From Limnohabitans sp. DM1 (GTDB lineage: Bacteria > Pseudomonadota > Gammaproteobacteria > Burkholderiales > Burkholderiaceae_C), in contig NZ_CXOO01000029.1 of assembly GCF_001269385.1 (NCBI RefSeq), positions 1 through 64,000 on the forward strand: DNA of 64,000 nt, in the 5' to 3' direction. The notes beneath the pieces are model-generated. The model saw nothing but the letters and a program-made list of their open reading frames with translations, made no database searches and was not told where the DNA came from. This document shows, one piece after another, positions 59,684 through 64,000 of this stretch; within the stretch, counting starts at the first letter, position 1, and the number at the start of each line of letters is the position of its first letter. Made by a program: the position numbers and the translations under genes.

Positions 59684-59992
59684 ATGACTGCAAAAAATCC
59701 TGTGGATGGTCTGCCTGCCATCCACCCCGGTGAGTTCTTGCGCGAAGCACTGGAAGACTTGGCCATGACCCAAGCTGCATTCGCCGACGCCATTGGGGTG
59801 TCTGCCATGCGTGTGTCGCATGTACTCAAAGGTGATCGCCCGCTCACGGCCGAGTTGGCTCTGCGCCTTGGTCGTGCACTCGGTCAAACGCCTCAATACT
59901 GGCTCAACCTGCAATCTGCGTATGACCTGAAAGTAGCGCAAATTCAAATGAAAGACAGTTTGAAAGATGTGCGCTTATTGGCGAGTGCATGA
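59684..59992 (+). CDS. higA: HigA-type antitoxin
   Basis: A 102-residue XRE-family antitoxin: IHPGEFLREALEDLAMTQAAFADAIGVSAMRVSHVLKGDRPLTAELALRLGRALG (outlined) is the HTH of the VapI/HigA family, then PQYWLNLQSAYDL. ATG 59684 is chosen because AGGAG ends 8 bases upstream; two closer in-frame starts (GTG 59675, ATG 59678) overlap the ribosome site. It should bind HigB and repress the operon at 59362. Confidence 0.9.
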   Translation: MTAKNPVDGLPAIHPGEFLREALEDLAMTQAAFADAIGVSAMRVSHVLKGDRPLTAELALRLGRALGQTPQYWLNLQSAYDLKVAQIQMKDSLKDVRLLASA

Positions 59993-60024
59993 GCGATACC
60001 TTGATCTGGTAGATGCACCATCTC

Positions 60025-60241
60025 CGCCCGAGACGCCCAGCGCCTGACCGAGCTGAAACCGAAAGAGCAACGCTACTGGCGCCTGGTGGCCGAACGCCAA
60101 GGCGCGCAAGACGCCCGCATGCTGGAGTTCCGCTGGCTACTGGAAGATTTTCGCGTGAGCTTCTTCGCACAAGAGCTTCGCAGCCCGCAGCCCGTTAGCA
60201 TCAAGCGGCTGGAGAAGGCTTGGGGGCAGTTGAATCATTGA
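60025..60241 (+). pseudogene. hrpA 3'-end fragment, copy 2 (longest)
   Basis: Reads ARDAQRLTELKPKEQRYWRL, VAERQGAQDARMLEFRWLLE, then RVSFFAQELRSPQPVSIKRL, EKAWGQLNH and TGA: 71 codons of an HrpA-type C-terminus without frameshift. No start or upstream part is present. It lies directly after higA and before the second toxin-antitoxin module. Confidence 0.8.
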
Positions 60242-60279
60242 GGGGGGTATCTATGTCACTGAGTGGCATAATTTGAATC

Positions 60280-60656
60280 ATGCGCCGCATCTTCAAAACC
60301 CGCCAATTTGCCAAGTGGATGCGTAAACCGATCTGACGGATGACGCTTTGTGCTTGGCCGTGAGCGAGATGGTCAGTGGCTTGGTGGCTGCCAATCTGGG
60401 TGGCGATGTGCTCAAAAAGCGTGTGGCGTTGCCCGGTCGCGGCAAGCGCGGCGGAGCCTGCACATTGGTGGCGACGTGCAGGACCAGCCGTTGGTTTTTT
60501 GTGTTCGGGTTTGACAAGAACGAAAAGGCCAGTGTGTCCCGCACAGAGCTGGAAGCTTTGCAGTGGCTGGCCATACAACTGCTGGACTTATCCGTGGCGC
60601 AGCTTGAAGTCGCGGCGCAAGATGGTTCGTTACAGGAGATTTGTCATGAGCACTAA
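60280..60656 (+). pseudogene. RelE/HigB-like toxin, frameshifted
   Basis: ATG 60280 starts MRRIFKTRQFAKWMRK and then meets TGA at 60337 region because one base (an A in the AAAACC run near 60327) is missing. In the next frame the continuation DLTDDALCLAVSEMVSGLVAANLGG and later RTSRWFFVFGFDKNEK, LQEICHEH follows to TAA at 60656. The length of 377 bases equals 126 codons minus one base. The family is the RelE-like 'cytotoxic translational repressor' group (PF06296-type). The antitoxin is intact. Sequencing error is possible. Confidence 0.8.
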
Positions 60657-60987
60657 AGCGAAATCCAAAACCAGACCCCAAACCGCCAGCCGCGTGTTGG
60701 AAACGGTTTACGAAACAGCGGCGGATCTGGAGCGTTTGGGATTCATCGACAAGCGCAAGATGCAAAAGATCGACGCGCTGTGCATGGAGCCGATTGCGCC
60801 GTATGACAGCGCCCAAATCCGCGCCCTGCGCGAGCAGCACAATTTGAGTCAGACGGTGATGGCATCGGTGCTCAACACCAGCGCGTCCACGGTGCGTAAA
60901 TGGGAGATCGGAGAGAAGCACCCCAGCGGCCCGTCGCTCAAGCTGCTGAACTTGCTGGACCGCAAGGGGCTGGATGCGTTGTTGTGA
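60646..60987 (+). CDS. XRE-family antitoxin of the second module
   Basis: A 113-residue protein with a C-terminal HTH: APYDSAQIRALREQHNLSQTVMASVLNTSASTVRKWEIGEKHPSGPSLKLLNLLD (outlined). The N-terminal half (RVLETVYETAADLERLGFIDKRKM) is helical, the usual antitoxin arm. ATG 60646 follows ACAGGAG and overlaps the toxin end by 11 bases. With the toxin frameshifted it may survive only as a regulator or as anti-addiction protection. Confidence 0.85.
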   Translation: MSTKAKSKTRPQTASRVLETVYETAADLERLGFIDKRKMQKIDALCMEPIAPYDSAQIRALREQHNLSQTVMASVLNTSASTVRKWEIGEKHPSGPSLKLLNLLDRKGLDALL

Positions 60988-61013
60988 TGCGCTGAAAAAA
61001 AAGCCCTGACCCT

Positions 61014-61195
61014 GCCCGCGATGCCCAGAGCCTGGCCGAGCTGAAACCGCACGAGCAACGCTACTGGTGGCCGAACGCAAAGGTGCGCAAGACGCCCGCA
61101 TCCTGGAGTTTTTCTCGCTACCGGAAGAATTGCGTGCACCGCAGCCTGTCAGCAACAAGTGGCTGGAGAAGGCTTGGGGGTAGTTGAATCATTGA
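61014..61195 (+). pseudogene. hrpA 3'-end fragment, copy 3 (most degraded)
   Basis: ARDAQSLAELKPHEQRYW matches copy 2, then about four bases are lost, and VAERKGAQDARILEF follows in another frame. A further deletion removes the SFFAQ segment, and a TAG replaces the Gln codon of KAWGQ. The TGAATCATTGAG end is kept. It overlaps the 3' end of the membrane-protein gene on the other strand. Confidence 0.75.
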
Positions 61196-62309
61196 GTGAA
61201 TGGGGGCGTTGGACTTGCACATCCGAGATCCACAAATAACCAAGTTTTCCTGCATGGACGTTCAGGTTGATCTGACTACCCATGCGTGTCATCGCATAAC
61301 TGTCGGCGCTGACAGTCACTTCAGTTTGAGGTGTCCTGTCAGTTGCTTTGATCGTTAAGTAATATGTTGGCTTGTTGGTTTTTCGACGGTGCTTTTGAAT
61401 GCGTTGACCAATGACCTCAGAGGTAACAGCTTTGCCCGCTTTGGCACCCAAGTCGAAATTGATATCTTTTAATGCGTAGTAACTGGTGCTGAACATGCCC
61501 AAGCTACCCGCCAAAAATACCTCAATCAATGTCATGTGAGCGCGAGAGGTTCGACTCAACATGATGGCCGCAGCGGCAACCAATACGCCAATGCTGATCG
61601 CGGTTATACCCAAAGCATGTTGGACAATCTGTGACCCCGGAAGTAGCTGTGCATTCGGGGTATCCAGCCATCGAAAAACCTGGATCACACCATTGGTCAA
61701 CAGGCCGTAAGCGATGGTAGAAAAGACGGCAGCAATCCAATAGTAAGGATCGAGCCATGGCTTGGTGATTTTATTTTCGGCTTGCAGAAACTCTTTGGCG
61801 ATTGCGTGTAATGCGGGTACGCACAGTGCGGCTAGGCCTGGTGCGCCTTTATCTGCAGCCAGTTCACCTTTGAGCTTGTATTCTGCCCACAAGCATCCAC
61901 TGCGTCCGTATAACCTGCGAAAGTGTGCGCCATGCATATTGCTGGACATGATCTTTAAGACGTTGTCTGCAATATGCTGGCTGCTTGAAACCAGATTTTG
62001 GACAGTGGCGTTGTCTGAAATGAAGTAGACCTGCTGATCAAATTCACTGTGCCCGGTTTGATGCTCTTTGGTCAGGCGCAGCACTTTAAAGGCGCGATCA
62101 AGCCAGTTTTCACGACGAAAAGCACAATTGACTTTGGGGTTGAAGTCAATGCCGATCCAAAGCTTGTCGCTATATTTTTCACGGCGAAATTTGTATTGGT
62201 AAGGTAATCCATCGTGTTTTTCGGAGTCACCTTTCCATCGTGTTCTCTCTGCATACCAGCGCCAACCCAAAGAAGCAGCAAGCGTAACAAAACTAAGACC
62301 AAACCACAT
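61149..62309 (-). CDS. Membrane protein of unknown function
   Basis: A 386-residue protein I cannot assign. It has an N-terminal hydrophobic helix (FGLSFVTLAASLGW), a soluble region with WLDRAFKVLRLTKE, three or four central hydrophobic segments (YYWIAAVFSTIAYGLL, ALGITAISIGVLVAAAAIML, IEVFLAGSLGMFSTSYYAL) and a beta-rich C-terminal domain (NKPTYYLTIKAT...LGYLWISDVQV). The last 17 residues (HSLNDSTTPKPSPATCC) are read from the antisense of the hrpA tail at 61195, so the native stop was probably lost by a rearrangement. GC content is lower than in core genes. It lies between toxin-antitoxin relics and hsdR. Confidence 0.6.
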   Translation of the reverse strand: MWFGLSFVTLAASLGWRWYAERTRWKGDSEKHDGLPYQYKFRREKYSDKLWIGIDFNPKVNCAFRRENWLDRAFKVLRLTKEHQTGHSEFDQQVYFISDNATVQNLVSSSQHIADNVLKIMSSNMHGAHFRRLYGRSGCLWAEYKLKGELAADKGAPGLAALCVPALHAIAKEFLQAENKITKPWLDPYYWIAAVFSTIAYGLLTNGVIQVFRWLDTPNAQLLPGSQIVQHALGITAISIGVLVAAAAIMLSRTSRAHMTLIEVFLAGSLGMFSTSYYALKDINFDLGAKAGKAVTSEVIGQRIQKHRRKTNKPTYYLTIKATDRTPQTEVTVSADSYAMTRMGSQINLNVHAGKLGYLWISDVQVQRPHSLNDSTTPKPSPATCC

Positions 62310-62360
62310 AAAATATTTTTGAGTAACGTTAAATTAATTGTTTAAATTTTTACCCGAATT

Positions 62361-62924
62361 TTAATTTGGTTCATCGTGCGCTGCATAAATTATCTCCATC
62401 GTGTGATTTGCTTTTGTCCAAGCATAAAATCCTGCAATTAAATATACGATGTGTATTAAAAATTGATCTATTGAAATTAATTTTCCTAAAACAACGGAGA
62501 TTAGGCCAAAAAAACCGCTTACCATCATAAGTGCAGCCCAAATTTTAATCAGTGGCTTACTCATTACGTGAGCGTTATAAAGGCAATAGAGAATTACGCT
62601 TTGAAAAACAATCGGAATTAATGCAAGACCCAGTCCAAAAACAATTAAAACATATAAATTCCATGCCAAAAGCATTGTCATTGTTAAGCACAATATTAAT
62701 ATAAATTTGCTGCTTTGAAACTTCGTAGCTACTGCTTTTCTTTTGATTGAGTGATCAGTGTTATGATTTATTTTAGAGCTTGTTGATGGGAATTGATAGC
62801 CTCCTTTGTCAATCATTTTTTGAATTTCATGAATTTCATCTTGGTCGTTTTTTGGATCAAGTTCAGCTAATCGTTTTTTGAGCTCATGAGTGTGATAAAG
62901 ACTGTAGTTAGGTGTGTTTTTCAT
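62361..62924 (-). CDS. AT-rich membrane protein of unknown function
   Basis: A 187-residue protein with a charged N-terminus (ELKKRLAELDPKNDQDEIHEIQKMIDKGG, outlined, reminiscent of short coiled coil) and four hydrophobic segments (about residues 73-90, 93-113, 125-145, 150-168). Codon use and base composition are strongly AT-rich compared with the rest of the window, so recent transfer is likely. It is 51 bp upstream of the other membrane protein on the same strand, and both could form one unit. No family recognised. Confidence 0.6.
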   Translation of the reverse strand: MKNTPNYSLYHTHELKKRLAELDPKNDQDEIHEIQKMIDKGGYQFPSTSSKINHNTDHSIKRKAVATKFQSSKFILILCLTMTMLLAWNLYVLIVFGLGLALIPIVFQSVILYCLYNAHVMSKPLIKIWAALMMVSGFFGLISVVLGKLISIDQFLIHIVYLIAGFYAWTKANHTMEIIYAAHDEPN

Positions 62925-63020
62925 GGTGTCATGAGTAAGAGAATTAAAATTTTGGCAGCCAAAAATTTAGAAATTCTTTGCGTACAGTTATGGGTTTTGT
63001 TCGCGTTTAAAAACTAAAAA

Positions 63021-64000
63021 TTAAACCGAGTACAAATACGTCTGCATCCCCACAAACGCCTGCCTCACCTGCACTGCATCCCCCAACTCCGCCATCGCGT
63101 CATTCAGCGCGTTGTAGCGCAGCTTGAGCAGCGGGGTGAGTTTGTCGGCGTCGAGTTGGTCTACGCCTTGGGTCACGTACTGGTCCAGTACAAAGGCTAA
63201 AAACGCTTGTTGCTTTTGTCCATACGTCTCCGCGTTGTGGGCCTTAGCGCGGTCCGCACGGGTGGCGCGTGTCTCTGTTGGCAGGGCAAAGGCCACGTAG
63301 GCCAGCACGTCGAAGAGATCGCTTTTTTCGGCTTCGATGATGCGTTGCATCTCGCGCAGCGGGTCGCGGCCAAAGCCTTTGTCGGCCAGGCCGCCGAGCA
63401 GCGCCTTGCGCGTGGTGGGGTCGGCCCACAGGGTTCGCAGTTCGTCTTCGTTTTTGAAGAAGTCGGGCAGGGCGCCGAACAGACTTTCCAAAAACTGCGC
63501 GGGTGACAGTGGCTTGCCGTCTGGCCCCCAGTAGCTGGTGGAGGTGATGTGCTGAATGGTGCGGGTTTTGCCATCGGCCAGTTTGACCACCAGCTTGGCC
63601 GGACGGTCTTCGCCCGGCATGCTCGCCTTGGGCGGCTCGGTCGGGTCTTGAGGTTGCCAGCTGGGTGGCAGGGGTTTGGCGGTGGGTGCTTCGGGCTCGA
63701 CCGGCTCGCCGTCCCAATCGGCATCGTTGAACTTGTGGTGCGCCTTCACAAAGTCATGGATCGTGAAGTAGTCCTTGCCGTCATACAGGCGGGTGCCGCG
63801 CCCGATGATTTGCTTGAACTCGATCATCGAATTCACGGGCCGCATCAGCACGATGTTGCGCACGTTGCGGGCGTCCACGCCTGTCGAGAGTTTTTGCGAC
63901 GTGGTCAGGATGGTGGGCAGCGATTTTTCGTTGTCCTGAAACTGGCTCAGGTGCTGCTCGCCCAGCTTGCCGTCGTTGGCCGTCACGCGCACGCAGTAGT
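63021..64000 (-). CDS. hsdR: Type I restriction enzyme R subunit (HsdR), C-terminal part
   Basis: The frame is open to the right edge; the GTG at 63992 is internal. About 326 residues are visible: the helicase-2 half with ILTTSQKLSTGVDARNVRNIVLMRPV and motif VI QIIGRGTRLYDGKDYFTIHDF, then a linker and the helical C-terminal domain (LADKGFGRDPLREMQRIIEAEKSDLFDVLAYVAF outlined) that contacts the methyltransferase. The N-terminal nuclease and the first helicase domain, and probably hsdM/hsdS, lie outside the window. No defects are visible in this part. Confidence 0.9.
   Translation of the reverse strand, partial: YCVRVTANDGKLGEQHLSQFQDNEKSLPTILTTSQKLSTGVDARNVRNIVLMRPVNSMIEFKQIIGRGTRLYDGKDYFTIHDFVKAHHKFNDADWDGEPVEPEAPTAKPLPPSWQPQDPTEPPKASMPGEDRPAKLVVKLADGKTRTIQHITSTSYWGPDGKPLSPAQFLESLFGALPDFFKNEDELRTLWADPTTRKALLGGLADKGFGRDPLREMQRIIEAEKSDLFDVLAYVAFALPTETRATRADRAKAHNAETYGQKQQAFLAFVLDQYVTQGVDQLDADKLTPLLKLRYNALNDAMAELGDAVQVRQAFVGMQTYLYSV

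Overview
The window looks like a chromosomal segment of a GC-rich betaproteobacterium of the Burkholderiales, most likely Comamonadaceae-like. This is an inference from gene content: a sox cluster, tamA-tamB, a DUF1841 protein, a MoxR/VWA operon, a liv transporter with its own AMP-ligase, and several acyl-CoA dehydrogenase and thiolase genes. No 16S or other marker gene is present to confirm it.

Region by region. 1-735 is the 3' end of an ISL3-family insertion sequence that sits inside soxA; only the C-terminal third to half of SoxA follows it. soxX, soxB, a SoxH-like metallo-hydrolase, a DUF4395 membrane protein and a cyanophycinase-like peptidase follow (1098-6465). 6525-15611 is a compact integrative element inserted in the 3' end of tRNA-Arg(CCU) and bounded by a 56-bp direct repeat. 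It encodes a tyrosine integrase, an AlpA-like regulator, an SSB-like protein, a small HTH protein and a 1013-residue primase-helicase. A large share of it is non-coding and packed with iterons, integrase-arm-like repeats and a family of long GC-rich repeats. 15876-26319 is core genome: tamB-tamA, a moxR...VWA operon, a cytochrome c4-type diheme protein and a DUF1841 protein. 26429-45411 is a catabolic region: a 3-oxoadipyl-CoA-type thiolase, a decayed atuA locus, livHMGF, an AMP-ligase and livK, DUF2062, TerC, LysR and zinc-ribbon proteins, two acyl-CoA dehydrogenases, a TetR regulator, and a thiolase-fadB pair.

45.1-61.2 kb is accessory. It carries a type VI secretion cassette (VgrG, a Tle5-type phospholipase D effector, a Sel1-repeat protein likely to be its immunity factor, and a vgrG fragment) and a type III restriction-modification pair with a divergent HTH regulator. 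This block lies between two copies of the 3' end of fadB (45131-45408 and 58673-58950). It is followed by a toxin-antitoxin graveyard: an abiEi/abiEii remnant, a complete higBA-type module and a second module with a frameshifted toxin. These modules are bracketed by three copies of the 3' end of an hrpA-like helicase gene. Two membrane proteins of unknown function and the C-terminal part of a type I restriction subunit (HsdR) end the window.

How the parts fit: the left side was an inorganic-sulfur oxidation locus that is probably inactivated at soxA unless the insertion is bypassed. The middle supports uptake of branched-chain or related carboxylic acids, CoA activation and beta-oxidation. 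The right side is a defence and competition island in which gene 3' ends (fadB, hrpA) have repeatedly been duplicated around incoming cassettes. The most unusual features are the paired iteron clusters and repeat arrays of the tRNA-Arg element and the serial hrpA-tail/toxin-antitoxin structure.
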